A stretch of 64,000 nucleotides of DNA, taken from positions 124,001 to 188,000 of the forward strand of contig NZ_NEGB01000006.1 in the NCBI RefSeq assembly GCF_002135235.1. Reading direction: 5' to 3'. Positions 46,530 through 54,528 of the stretch are shown here, piece after piece (positions within the stretch are counted from its first letter, which is position 1; each line of letters begins with the position of its first letter). Source of the stretch: Acinetobacter silvestris (GTDB lineage: Bacteria > Pseudomonadota > Gammaproteobacteria > Pseudomonadales > Moraxellaceae). The notes beneath the pieces are model-generated. The model had not been told where the DNA came from. It saw only the letters and a program-made list of their open reading frames with translations, and did not search any database. A program made the position numbers and the translations under genes.

Positions 46530-46793
46530 TTAGCTTTCGTAAAGAGCATATTCAATGATTTGTTGGCAGCAATCTCGGATACAGAGGTGATGTATTCCTA
46601 AATCAGTCAATAATGCTTTGACGGTTACAACTTCGAGAAAATACTCAAAAATAATATTGTTAACGTTTAGTTTTATCTCAGTATTATTCGTACATAACAT
46701 GACTGTGGATTCAAGCGTCCATGGCTGTTCAACATAGATGCTTTGCTCATTGGCAAATTCATGAATGTTGAGCAGTACATGAAATAGGTCCAT
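46530..46793 (-). CDS. Small hypothetical protein resembling DUF7716
   Basis: 87 residues, cytoplasmic, with IYVEQPWTLESTVMLC and IIFEYFLEVVTVKALLTDLG; the W-T-L-x-S and Y-F-L-E-V patterns recall DUF7716, often found among immunity or contact-dependent systems, but I cannot confirm the family. A Cys-rich patch (CIRDCCQQ) lies near the end. It follows yciO by 27 bp on the same strand and is probably co-transcribed. Confidence 0.55.
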   Translation of the reverse strand: MDLFHVLLNIHEFANEQSIYVEQPWTLESTVMLCTNNTEIKLNVNNIIFEYFLEVVTVKALLTDLGIHHLCIRDCCQQIIEYALYES

Positions 46794-46820
46794 TTTGCGC
46801 TTTCCCGAGATAAGCAGGAT

Positions 46821-47438
46821 TTATTCAAAAGCACTAACATCACCGACACCACGACGGATAATTTCAGGATTTACGCCAGAAAGATCAACAATACTGGTGG
46901 TGCTTAATGTGCCTAAGCCACTATCGATAAAAACATCAATCCGTTTTTCTAACTGTTGTTCAATATCATAAGGGTCGTCAAGTGGTTCATTTTGATTAGG
47001 TAAAATCAGTGTGCTGGTGAGTAAGGGTTCGCCCAATTCTTTAAGTAACATTTGACAGACAGTATTACTTGGAACACGTAAGCCAATGGTTTTCTTTTTA
47101 GGGTGCATTAAGCGACGAGGCACTTCGCTGGTTGCGGGTAAAATAAAAGTGGTAATAGCCGGGGTGTTGGCTTTGAGTAGACGATACATCGCATTGTCTA
47201 CTTTGGCATAGGTGGCAATATCGGATAAATCGGCACAGATAATGGCATATTGGTGTTTAGGACCTAGACCACGAATTTGTGCAATACGCTCCATGGCATT
47301 CTTATTGCCAATTTGGCAACCAATGGCATAGGCTGCATCTGTCGGATAAACCACGACATCGCCCGCACGAATACGTTCTACAGCTTGACTAATTAAACGA
47401 GGTTGAGGATTGTCAGGATGTACTCTTAAATGCAGCAT
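46821..47438 (-). CDS. yciO: Sua5/YciO/YrdC family protein
   Basis: 205 residues: IRAGDVVVYPTDAAYAIGCQ, KHQYAIICADLSDIATYAKV and TITTFILPAT-type strands of the YrdC fold. The motif KKKTIGLRVPSNTVC and length match YciO rather than TsaC, the threonylcarbamoyl-AMP synthase of tRNA t6A synthesis. YciO binds RNA and nucleotides and its activity is weak or different; the exact role is open. Confidence 0.85.
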   Translation of the reverse strand: MLHLRVHPDNPQPRLISQAVERIRAGDVVVYPTDAAYAIGCQIGNKNAMERIAQIRGLGPKHQYAIICADLSDIATYAKVDNAMYRLLKANTPAITTFILPATSEVPRRLMHPKKKTIGLRVPSNTVCQMLLKELGEPLLTSTLILPNQNEPLDDPYDIEQQLEKRIDVFIDSGLGTLSTTSIVDLSGVNPEIIRRGVGDVSAFE

Positions 47439-47521
47439 ATTATTATCTCCTGATTCATAGTGAATTCATTATCTCTTGAATCTAGAAAGTGTTTCAATGC
47501 ATCACTGTTGCTTTATGTTAT

Positions 47522-48184
47522 TTAGTCTAACATTTCTCTTTGAAACTCATCACTTTGTAATGTTCTGCCACTTCGAGTGCAGATACACAGGTATTCAATG
47601 AAACGTTTTGCATCACGTGGCAACTTGGTTTCACCACTAAAAAATTGTTGAACTTGGGCATAAACATGATCTTTAAATATTGAGCTATCTCCAGCATCAC
47701 CAGTGAGATTGTCCAAAGAAACGCGAAATTTACGGCCTAACGCTATGGAAAATAACCATTCAATCGCTTGAGGTTTGATCTCCACTTGCTCAAATAAACT
47801 TTGTTGTTCGGCCGTACGACCATCGGGTGCATACCAATAACCTAAGTCTGGAAGAGTACGACGCGATTCACCCGCAATGCTCCAATGACTAATTTCATGT
47901 AATGCACTATTTAAAAAGCCATGCGCAAATTGGATGCGTGCAGGGGCGGTTTTTGTCGCTGGAAAATACTCAGGTTCAAAATCTCCGCGTACAAGCGTCA
48001 CATTTAAGTGGGAAAACCACAGATTAAAGTGTAAGATAAGCCAATCTACTTGTTGAACTTCTGTTTGTAAATTCGCCCAAGGTGAAAGTTGCATTGGGTC
48101 TAAATTCACAGCGGAATGTGAAGTTGAATAAGTGTTTAATTGTAATGAAGTTGTGACTTCAGGTTGCGGCTGCAACTGATGCAT
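47522..48184 (-). CDS. epmC: Elongation factor P hydroxylase EpmC
   Basis: 220 residues from ATG 48184; a TTG start at 48223 would add 13 residues without a ribosome site. IQFAHGFLNSALHEISHWSI carries the iron-binding His96 and His100, followed by DLGYWYAPDGR, EQVEIKPQAIEWLF and VSLDNLTGD, all EpmC motifs. EpmC hydroxylates the modified lysine of EF-P after EpmA and EpmB act. It is divergent from yceD with under 100 bp between starts. Confidence 0.87.
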   Translation of the reverse strand: MHQLQPQPEVTTSLQLNTYSTSHSAVNLDPMQLSPWANLQTEVQQVDWLILHFNLWFSHLNVTLVRGDFEPEYFPATKTAPARIQFAHGFLNSALHEISHWSIAGESRRTLPDLGYWYAPDGRTAEQQSLFEQVEIKPQAIEWLFSIALGRKFRVSLDNLTGDAGDSSIFKDHVYAQVQQFFSGETKLPRDAKRFIEYLCICTRSGRTLQSDEFQREMLD

Positions 48185-48281
48185 GACTTGAATTACCCAA
48201 ATGATCTGTCTAAATAAGTACAAAATTGTATCTTAATCTTTGACAGAGTATCCATGAATTTGTAGAATTGCCGCCTAAATT

Positions 48282-48839
48282 ATGTCAGCAAATACCTTTC
48301 CGGCACAGATTGAGCCGTTTAAATGGGCTGAACAAGGTTTTACATGGTCAGGTTCCCTGCCATTGTCTCGCCTTGTTCGTATTTCCCGTGAAGCTGTTGG
48401 ATCAATTGATAATCAATTGGTCACTATAGACTGTAAGCTATCAATGGATGCGTATCATCGTATCGCGTGGTTAGATGGTCATGCTGAAACAAAAGTATCA
48501 ACAGAATGTCAACGTTGTTTGGAGCCTGTTGAAATTACTTTGGTTTCAGACTTTCATGTTGCACTCGTGGACGATGAGTCACTGATAGAGCGCTTGGATG
48601 AGGATGCTGATTTCATCGTCTTAGGTGAAAGTGAAGCAACGACAAAAGGTGATTTTGATGCACCTGCGACGGCTGATTTACTTTCTCTGATAGAAGATGA
48701 GTTGTTATTGTTGATGCCTCTGTCTCCTAAGCATGATGTTTGTGAGCATAAGCATCAACCTACCGAAGAAGACCTTGTTGAAGAAAAACGGGATAATCCG
48801 TTTGATGTTTTGGCAGGTTTGAAGGGTAAACTTAACTAA
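48282..48839 (+). CDS. yceD: YceD/DUF177 family protein upstream of rpmF
   Basis: 185 residues. HAETKVSTECQRCLEPVEIT has the Cys-x2-Cys seen in DUF177, and the C-terminus KRDNPFDVLAGLKGKLN is the strongly conserved tail. YceD homologues are always next to rpmF and affect 23S rRNA accumulation in plants and bacteria. The rpmF start is 77 bp downstream; an inverted repeat TTATACT/AGTATAA (48848-48865) lies between. Confidence 0.9.
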   Translation: MSANTFPAQIEPFKWAEQGFTWSGSLPLSRLVRISREAVGSIDNQLVTIDCKLSMDAYHRIAWLDGHAETKVSTECQRCLEPVEITLVSDFHVALVDDESLIERLDEDADFIVLGESEATTKGDFDAPATADLLSLIEDELLLLMPLSPKHDVCEHKHQPTEEDLVEEKRDNPFDVLAGLKGKLN

Positions 48840-48916
48840 TTTTTGTGTTATACTGTAAAGTATAAGACAACTGAATTTGTTCTGATCCATTTTTTCGATC
48901 TTTGTAAGGAGCCATC

Positions 48917-49102
48917 ATGGCCGTTCAGCAAAACCGTAAAAGTCGCTCTCGCCGTGACATGCGCCGTTCACATGACGCTTTAACCGAGAATGCATTAACT
49001 GTAGACCAAGCTACTGGTGAGACTCATCGTCGTCATCACGTAACTAAAGATGGTATCTACCGTGGTCGTCAATTATTCGCTAAAGCAGCATCTGCAGAAT
49101 AA
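48917..49102 (+). CDS. rpmF: 50S ribosomal protein L32
   Basis: 61 residues, very basic: [20 protein letters not shown] at the start is the L32 signature, and the C-terminal [15 protein letters not shown] fits. The zinc-binding Cys residues of some L32 proteins are absent, so this is the Cys-minus form. GTAAGGAGCC precedes ATG 48917. A strong terminator follows, separating it from fabD. Confidence 0.95.
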   Translation: MAVQQNRKSRSRRDMRRSHDALTENALTVDQATGETHRRHHVTKDGIYRGRQLFAKAASAE

Positions 49103-49140
49103 TTAACGATGTATTAAGCGTGAAGCTTAGTAGAAAGAAT

Positions 49141-49163
49141 GGGAGCGAAAGCTCCCTTTTTTT
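49141..49163 (+). terminator. Rho-independent terminator after rpmF
   Basis: GGGAGC (49141-49146), GAAA tetraloop, GCTCCC (49151-49156), then seven T. Confidence 0.9.
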
Positions 49164-49260
49164 GTTGTGCATTTTTGTTGTATTTGGCAATTAAAATTAA
49201 ATTTATTTAGTGTTAAATTGCCGCATCGGAAACGAGCTAAGAATGAAGAAGGGACTTTTT

Positions 49261-50247
49261 ATGTCTGCTAAACAACTCGAGCAAGCAGCTCAGGCAACTA
49301 AAACTGCATTTTTGTTCCCTGGTCAGGGCTCACAAAAAGTGGGTATGCTCGCTGAATTTGCTGAACAGTTTAGCGGTGTGCAGGAAACTTTTGCTGAGGC
49401 TTCAGAAGCAATCGGTTATGACTTATGGCACATCGCACAAAGCGGTGAAGGTTTGAACCAAACTGAGAATACGCAACCGGTGTTACTTACTGCAAGTATT
49501 GCTTTATGGCGTGTTTGGTTGGAATTAGGTGGTGTTGCACCGAAATACCTTGCAGGGCATTCCCTAGGTGAATACAGTGCTTTGGTTGCTGCAAACTCAA
49601 TGACCTTGGCGGATGCAGTGAAATTGGTGAATTTGCGTGGTAAGTTAATGCAAACGGCTGTGCCTGAAGGCGAAGGTGCGATGGCTGCAATTTTGGGCTT
49701 AGATGATGCCAAAGTCATTGAGCTATGTAAAATTGCATCACAATCTGGTCAAGGTTCGGTTGATGCGGCCAATTATAATGCACAAGGTCAAGTGGTTATT
49801 GCAGGTTCGGTAGCTTTGGTTCAAGAAGTTATGGCGCAAGCGAAAGAGCAGTCAGGTAAAGCAATTGCACTTCCTGTTTCTGTTCCATCACATTGCTCAC
49901 TCATGAAACCTGCGGCGGAACAGTTTGCACAAGCATTGGAACAAACGGCCATTCAAATGCCAAGTATTCCTGTATTACAAAATGTCAACGCAGCAATCGC
50001 GACAGATGTGGCTCAATTACGCCAAGCGTTAACAGCGCAATTGTATCAATCAGTACAATGGACCAAGACCATGCAATACCTGCAAGCTCAAGGTATTCAA
50101 TATGTGGCAGAATGTGGTCCGGGTACTGTATTAGTCAATCTTGCGAAACGTTTGCCAAATATAGAAAAAGCATTTCCAATTGATACGCAAAGTCGTATGG
50201 AAGATGCACTGAATGCTATTTTAGTGGCGGAAGGGAAAATTGCATGA
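49261..50247 (+). CDS. fabD: Malonyl-CoA:ACP transacylase
   Basis: 328 residues from ATG 49261, preceded by GAAGGGA at good spacing; in-frame codons further up (49243, 49210) lack this. FLFPGQGSQKVGM, the nucleophile motif GHSLGEYSALVA (Ser101), catalytic His211 in VPSHCSLM and LQNVNAAI are FabD features. It moves malonyl groups from CoA to AcpP. fabG starts inside its last codons (4-base overlap). Confidence 0.95.
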   Translation: MSAKQLEQAAQATKTAFLFPGQGSQKVGMLAEFAEQFSGVQETFAEASEAIGYDLWHIAQSGEGLNQTENTQPVLLTASIALWRVWLELGGVAPKYLAGHSLGEYSALVAANSMTLADAVKLVNLRGKLMQTAVPEGEGAMAAILGLDDAKVIELCKIASQSGQGSVDAANYNAQGQVVIAGSVALVQEVMAQAKEQSGKAIALPVSVPSHCSLMKPAAEQFAQALEQTAIQMPSIPVLQNVNAAIATDVAQLRQALTAQLYQSVQWTKTMQYLQAQGIQYVAECGPGTVLVNLAKRLPNIEKAFPIDTQSRMEDALNAILVAEGKIA

Positions 50248-50978
50248 CACAAGAACGTAAAGTTGCCTTGGTAACAGGTGCAAGTAGAGGGATTGGAGCA
50301 GCCATTGCTCAGCAGTTAATTTCAGATGGTTATTTTGTGGTGGGTACTGCAACCTCTGAAAATGGTGCAGAAAAACTGACTGCTCAATTTTCTGAAAATG
50401 GTGTTGGTGCTGTTTTAGATGTACGCGATGGTACGGCCATTGATGCATTGGTTTCTGATATTGAACAAAAATATGGTTCAGTGATGATTCTGGTTAATAA
50501 TGCAGGAATTACCAAAGATAATTTGTTGCTCCGCATGTCGGAAGATGATTGGGATGATATTCTCAATATCCATTTAAAAGCCGTATTCCGTTTGTCTAAG
50601 CGTGTGCTTAAAGGTATGACTAAAGCGCGGTTTGGACGAATTATTAATATTAGTTCTGTGGTGGCACATTTTGCTAACCCTGGACAAGCGAACTATTCAG
50701 CTGCAAAAGCAGGTATTGAAGCTTTTAGTCGTAGCTTAGCCAAAGAGATGGGAAGTCGTCAGATTACCGTCAATTGTATTGCACCGGGCTTTATTGCAAC
50801 GGAAATGACTGAGCAGCTAAGTGAAGAAATTCGTAAAAAAATGAGTGGTCAAGTGGCTTTGAACCGTTTTGGTCAACCACAAGATATTGCAAATGCAGTA
50901 AGTTTCTTGGCTTCAGACAAGGCAAGTTACATCACTGGTACAGTGTTACACGTAAATGGTGGTTTATACATGGCTTAA
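50244..50978 (+). CDS. fabG: 3-oxoacyl-ACP reductase
   Basis: 244 residues, short-chain dehydrogenase: TGASRGIGAAIA (NADPH loop), NNAG, catalytic Ser138, Tyr151 and Lys155 in INISSVVAHFANPG and YSAAKAG, and a C-terminal ASYITGTVLHVNGGLYM. It reduces 3-oxoacyl-ACP in each elongation cycle. Overlap with fabD gives coupled translation; acpP follows by 84 bp with its own strong ribosome site. Confidence 0.95.
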   Translation: MTQERKVALVTGASRGIGAAIAQQLISDGYFVVGTATSENGAEKLTAQFSENGVGAVLDVRDGTAIDALVSDIEQKYGSVMILVNNAGITKDNLLLRMSEDDWDDILNIHLKAVFRLSKRVLKGMTKARFGRIINISSVVAHFANPGQANYSAAKAGIEAFSRSLAKEMGSRQITVNCIAPGFIATEMTEQLSEEIRKKMSGQVALNRFGQPQDIANAVSFLASDKASYITGTVLHVNGGLYMA

Positions 50979-51062
50979 TTGCGATGTATAAACTTTGAAA
51001 AATTTCTATATTCAATTAAACTAGTGGCAATTAAAACGCCACAAGCAATGAGGAGAATTCCT

Positions 51063-51299
51063 GTGAGCGATATCGAACTACGCATTAAACAAGCGGTTGC
51101 TGAGCAACTTGGTATGAAAGCTGAAGAGATTAAGAACGAAGCATCTTTCATGGATGATTTGGGCGCTGACTCTCTTGACTTGGTTGAGCTTGTTATGTCT
51201 TTCGAAAATGACTTTGACATTACTATTCCAGATGAAGATTCTAACGAAATCACAACTGTACAATCTGCAATTGACTATGTTTCTAAGAAACTAGCTTAA
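51063..51299 (+). CDS. acpP: Acyl carrier protein
   Basis: 78 residues, acidic four-helix protein. The phosphopantetheine Ser37 lies in [15 protein letters not shown], which is the ACP signature. GTG 51063 with AGGAG eight bases upstream is the start; the open frame continues upstream but adds nothing conserved. It carries fatty-acyl intermediates for FabD and FabG in this cluster, and for BioC/BioF in biotin synthesis. Confidence 0.97.
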   Translation: MSDIELRIKQAVAEQLGMKAEEIKNEASFMDDLGADSLDLVELVMSFENDFDITIPDEDSNEITTVQSAIDYVSKKLA

Positions 51300-51332
51300 T
51301 TTGTTGATTACATAGCGGTTCATGCTATGTGC

Positions 51333-51361
51333 AAAAAGCCACCTTTTAGGTGGCTTTTTTT
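51333..51361. terminator. Terminator after acpP
   Basis: GCCACCT (51338-51344), TTT loop, AGGTGGC (51348-51354), A-run before and T-run after. A second small stem, CATAGC/GCTATG, lies at 51311-51328. Confidence 0.9.
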
Positions 51362-51495
51362 GTGCTGAAATAAAACATTAATTACATATCGTTACGCTTA
51401 TGACACCAATGACTACTCTATTTAGACTATTTTTTGGTTATAAAAATAGAGTTCAAAATTTTTATAATATTTTAATAAAGAGATGGAGAATTAGA

Positions 51496-51969
51496 ATGGG
51501 TCTTTTTGATTTTGTGAAAGGCATTGGTAAAAAAAATACAGCACCAGCTGAGCCTCAAGTTGCACCAACAACACCAGCTGAGCCATCCGCACAAGAAATT
51601 GCCAATAAATTATTGGGTCATATTAAAGCTTTAGGGTTACCAGTAGAGGGTTTGTCAGTCAGTTATAATAGTGTTTCTGATTTGGCCACAGTTAAAGGGC
51701 AAGTACAAAGCCAAGCGGATCGTGAGAAAATTATTTTGGCTGTGGGGAATATTGATCATGTTGCTAAAGTAGATGATCAGATGACGGTTGCTACGCCTGA
51801 GCCTGAAAGTAAGTTTTACACTGTTGAATCTGGGGATAACCTTTCTAGAATTTCTAAAGAATTCTATGGTGATGCCAATCAATATAATAAAATTTTTGAA
51901 GCAAATCGTCCGTTGTTAAAAAATGCAGATGATATTTTTCCAGGTCAAGTCCTGCGTATTCCTGCATAG
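51496..51969 (+). CDS. BON-LysM protein (Kbp/YgaU-like)
   Basis: 157 residues from ATG 51496 (GATGGAGAATTAGA upstream); the longer frame from 51400 has a spurious N-terminus. After MGLFDFVKGIGKK and a Pro/Ala linker, residues about 35-100 form a BON domain (DLATVKGQVQSQADREKIIL) and the end is a LysM domain (FYTVESGDNLSRISKEFYGD). The order matches E. coli Kbp/YgaU, a cytoplasmic K+-binding protein, where the LysM serves as a fold rather than as a wall anchor. Confidence 0.87.
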   Translation: MGLFDFVKGIGKKNTAPAEPQVAPTTPAEPSAQEIANKLLGHIKALGLPVEGLSVSYNSVSDLATVKGQVQSQADREKIILAVGNIDHVAKVDDQMTVATPEPESKFYTVESGDNLSRISKEFYGDANQYNKIFEANRPLLKNADDIFPGQVLRIPA

Positions 51970-51982
51970 CTTATAGGATGAT

Positions 51983-52009
51983 AAAAAGGCGCAGAATGCG
52001 CCTTTTTTA
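51983..52009. terminator. Terminator after the BON-LysM gene
   Basis: AGGCGC (51987-51992), loop AGAAT, GCGCCT (51998-52003) with A-run before and T-run after. Confidence 0.88.
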
Positions 52010-52106
52010 TGTATAGGTTTTAGAGTAAAACTAGAGAATTGATATAAAAATAATATAAGAGTAGATAAAATAGCGGAACAATTAATTAAAAATAATTAGG
52101 TAGAAA

Positions 52107-52520
52107 ATGAAAGGTCAAATATTAGACTATTTCGTTCAAACCAATTCAGGTGTGATTAGTGGTGATGATCAGAATCGCTATCGATTTTCAGGCACAGAAT
52201 GGCGTGGACAAAACGCACCATTTCGTGGGCAAAAAGTAGATTTTGAAATTGATGGCGCTGGACAGGCCAGTCAAATTTATACTTTAATGACATCGACTGC
52301 ATTTTCAAATCAAATCGGTGAAAAAAATAAAATAGTTGCAGCAATTTTAGCTTTTTTCTTTGGGGGATTTGGAATTCATAAATTTTATTTGGGGCAGATT
52401 GGGTGGGGGATCATTTATTTGCTTTTCTGTTGGACGTTTATTCCTTCAGTTGTCGCTTTTATAGAATTTATTATTTATCTGTGTACGTCAGATGAAGACT
52501 TTGCTCGAAAATATGGTTAA
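52107..52520 (+). CDS. TM2-domain membrane protein with N-terminal cold-shock-like domain
   Basis: 137 residues. The first about 65 residues (MKGQILDYFVQTNSGVISGD, DQNRYRFSGTEWRG, RGQKVDFEIDGAGQASQIY) look like a small OB/cold-shock-like beta barrel. Then two helices with KNKIVAAILAFFFGGFGIHK and FYLGQIGWGIIYLLF, the TM2 signature. The same N-terminal domain occurs in the convergent gene at 52583. Function unknown. Confidence 0.82.
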   Translation: MKGQILDYFVQTNSGVISGDDQNRYRFSGTEWRGQNAPFRGQKVDFEIDGAGQASQIYTLMTSTAFSNQIGEKNKIVAAILAFFFGGFGIHKFYLGQIGWGIIYLLFCWTFIPSVVAFIEFIIYLCTSDEDFARKYG

Positions 52521-52536
52521 TTCGAGTTGTTAAAAT

Positions 52537-52565
52537 AAATAAAGGGCATTCTGTGCCCTTTATTT
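52537..52565. terminator. Bidirectional terminator between TM2 and DUF805 genes
   Basis: 12-bp perfect arms AAATAAAGGGCA (52537-52548) and TGCCCTTTATTT (52554-52565) around TTCTG, between convergent genes. Confidence 0.88.
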
Positions 52566-52582
52566 AATTGATAGCGGTTCAT

Positions 52583-53191
52583 TTATTTCGCTGGATTTCC
52601 CCATTGGTTATTTTCTTGCTTGGTCTCTGTTGCCCACCAAATGATGAGAAAAATTGCACCAATAATTGGAATAAAGGCAATTAAGTACCACCAGCCTGAG
52701 CGGTTTATGTCATGAAGGCGTCGAACTCCAACGGCAATGGAGGGAATAAATAAAGCTAAGGCGGTAATGGAATAGATGACCATTTTAAGGTGTAAAATTG
52801 AATCAATAATTTGGGCAATAATTAAAATAACAAATTGAATTAATACATAGAACCAGAACTCTTTTCGGCGAGCGCGTCCAGTAAAATTTGCATAATTTTT
52901 TAAACATTTAAGGAACCAATCAATAGGGTTGAATTGTTCTTCATGTTTATTAGGATCTGAAATTTGATCGAGCTGTTTGGATATATTGTGGAGAGCGTTA
53001 TTTTGCCCTGATGTGGTATAAATTTGCAGTGCATGACCAGAATCATCAATAGTAAAATCGACTCGATCACCTACAGTGGGTGGTTTTGAAGCTTTCCATT
53101 CTATACCTGTAAAGCTATAGCGATGTTGGTCATCGCCACTGATAATACCTGTGTTGGTTTGAATTGAAAAATCTAGAATAGCACCTTTCAT
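52583..53191 (-). CDS. DUF805 membrane protein with N-terminal cold-shock-like domain
   Basis: 202 residues. The N-terminus MKGAILDFSIQTNTGIISGD and DQHRYSFTGIEWKAS is nearly the same as in the TM2 gene 60 bp away. Residues about 90-200 form a DUF805 domain with FTGRARRKEFWFYVLIQFVI, four hydrophobic segments and RRLHDINRSGWWYLIAFIPI. DUF805 is a common inner-membrane module of unknown role. The shared domain suggests a common ligand or control input. Confidence 0.85.
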   Translation of the reverse strand: MKGAILDFSIQTNTGIISGDDQHRYSFTGIEWKASKPPTVGDRVDFTIDDSGHALQIYTTSGQNNALHNISKQLDQISDPNKHEEQFNPIDWFLKCLKNYANFTGRARRKEFWFYVLIQFVILIIAQIIDSILHLKMVIYSITALALFIPSIAVGVRRLHDINRSGWWYLIAFIPIIGAIFLIIWWATETKQENNQWGNPAK

Positions 53192-53514
53192 ATTTTTCTC
53201 TCTACTTTGATTGTATTTATAGTGATTATATTTTGAATAAAATTATATCAAAAAATAACCAATATTATAATGTTTAGAGGTTGTACATTTTTCATAAATA
53301 TATTTTATATTAATCATAAGTGTAATAGTGGGGTATTTTAATCAAGAATTAAGGGGATATTTGGTTGTATGAAAAAGTCAGGCTGTAAGTAACCTATTTT
53401 GTTAAAATTTTAAGCTAAGTTTTTCAATAAAATAATTATTTAACATTATTTTATTTGAGTGCCATAAGTACATCATTAATGCTATATCTATTGTTAATGA
53501 CATCTTTTTTTAAA
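53192..53514. other. AT-rich gap between DUF805 and lodB-like genes
   Basis: 323 bp with no supported ORF, very AT-rich. An imperfect hairpin TCATTAA (53473-53479)/TTAATGA (53494-53500) lies after the lodB-like stop on the minus strand, without a U-run. The promoter of the DUF805 gene must lie in the left part. Confidence 0.5.
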
Positions 53515-54528
53515 TTAAAATAAATGATCTAATGTTTTAAGGTGTTGTTCAAGTTGATTCATAATGATATTAGAATAGGTGTCTATAGCTTCGTTGTGAT
53601 TATGTTGCTGTAAAATTTCATTGGTAGCTAAAGCTGCATAGTATCCACTACCTAAAGCGAAAGTTGTACCAAAAGAAGATATGGGATTAAAACTAAGGGC
53701 AGTATCACCAGCTAAAATGAATTTTGATGAGCAAAACATTTTTCTACATGAGACTTCAAAGCTGAAGTTTTGCTCATGCTTAAGATCGAAATTAAATACT
53801 TTTTGGTGGGTATTAAAGGCTGAGTTAATGATCTGTTGGGATATTTCTGATTTTAACTTCTCTGCTGATGACACATATTTTTGTATATAAATAAGATCTT
53901 CCTGATATGGAAGCTGAAATAGCCAATCAGATTGATTTAGTTTGTTTAAATAGCTTTGTTTGTATAGCTGATGCGGTAATTTTGTTTTAATGAGAATAGA
54001 CTTACCAAATCCACGATCAAAAATAATTTTTTCATTTGCTATAAATTTACTTAAAATGGAATTGTGACCTGAGCAATCAATGATGTAATCAATATCCTTA
54101 ATGTTGTGGTATCTCCCTTGTATTTGCCAAAAGTTATTCTCTTTACGAATTGTATTAATTTTAAACTTTTCTTGTGGAATATTTAAAATATGAATGATTT
54201 CATTTAATTGTTTGTAGAAAGTTTCTTTGTGAATGGTAAAGCCGTAACCTCTTGAACTAAACAAGCTATTGTGTTCTTGCCAATCCTGACTACCCCATTG
54301 AAATAAATGGCCAAAATTTTTTTCATGCTTGGAGTGGTTGAGTATTTTTTCTAAGCCCAATTTTTGTAGGACATCAATACTATTTGACGGCAGTATTTCG
54401 AATTTTGGAGCTAATTTATAATATCCAGTATGAATCAAAATGGGTTTGTAGTGAAGTGCATGTAGAGTGAGGGCAGCAGCGATACCTGCTGGCCCAGCAC
54501 CAATAATCACAATTTTTTTATTTTTCAT
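53515..54528 (-). CDS. lodB: LodB/GoxB-like flavoprotein
   Basis: 337 residues from ATG 54528. The FAD motif VIIGAGPAGIAAALTLHA opens the chain, YIIDCSGHNSILSKF follows in the middle, and FILAGDTALSFNPISSFGTT is the second FAD motif of the group that includes tryptophan halogenases and LodB. LodB-type proteins are needed to form the cysteine-tryptophylquinone of LodA/GoxA oxidases. The ATG lies 11 bases inside the upstream lodA-like gene, so translation is coupled. Name rests on this context; no halogenase motif (WxWxIP) is seen. Confidence 0.75.
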   Translation of the reverse strand: MKNKKIVIIGAGPAGIAAALTLHALHYKPILIHTGYYKLAPKFEILPSNSIDVLQKLGLEKILNHSKHEKNFGHLFQWGSQDWQEHNSLFSSRGYGFTIHKETFYKQLNEIIHILNIPQEKFKINTIRKENNFWQIQGRYHNIKDIDYIIDCSGHNSILSKFIANEKIIFDRGFGKSILIKTKLPHQLYKQSYLNKLNQSDWLFQLPYQEDLIYIQKYVSSAEKLKSEISQQIINSAFNTHQKVFNFDLKHEQNFSFEVSCRKMFCSSKFILAGDTALSFNPISSFGTTFALGSGYYAALATNEILQQHNHNEAIDTYSNIIMNQLEQHLKTLDHLF

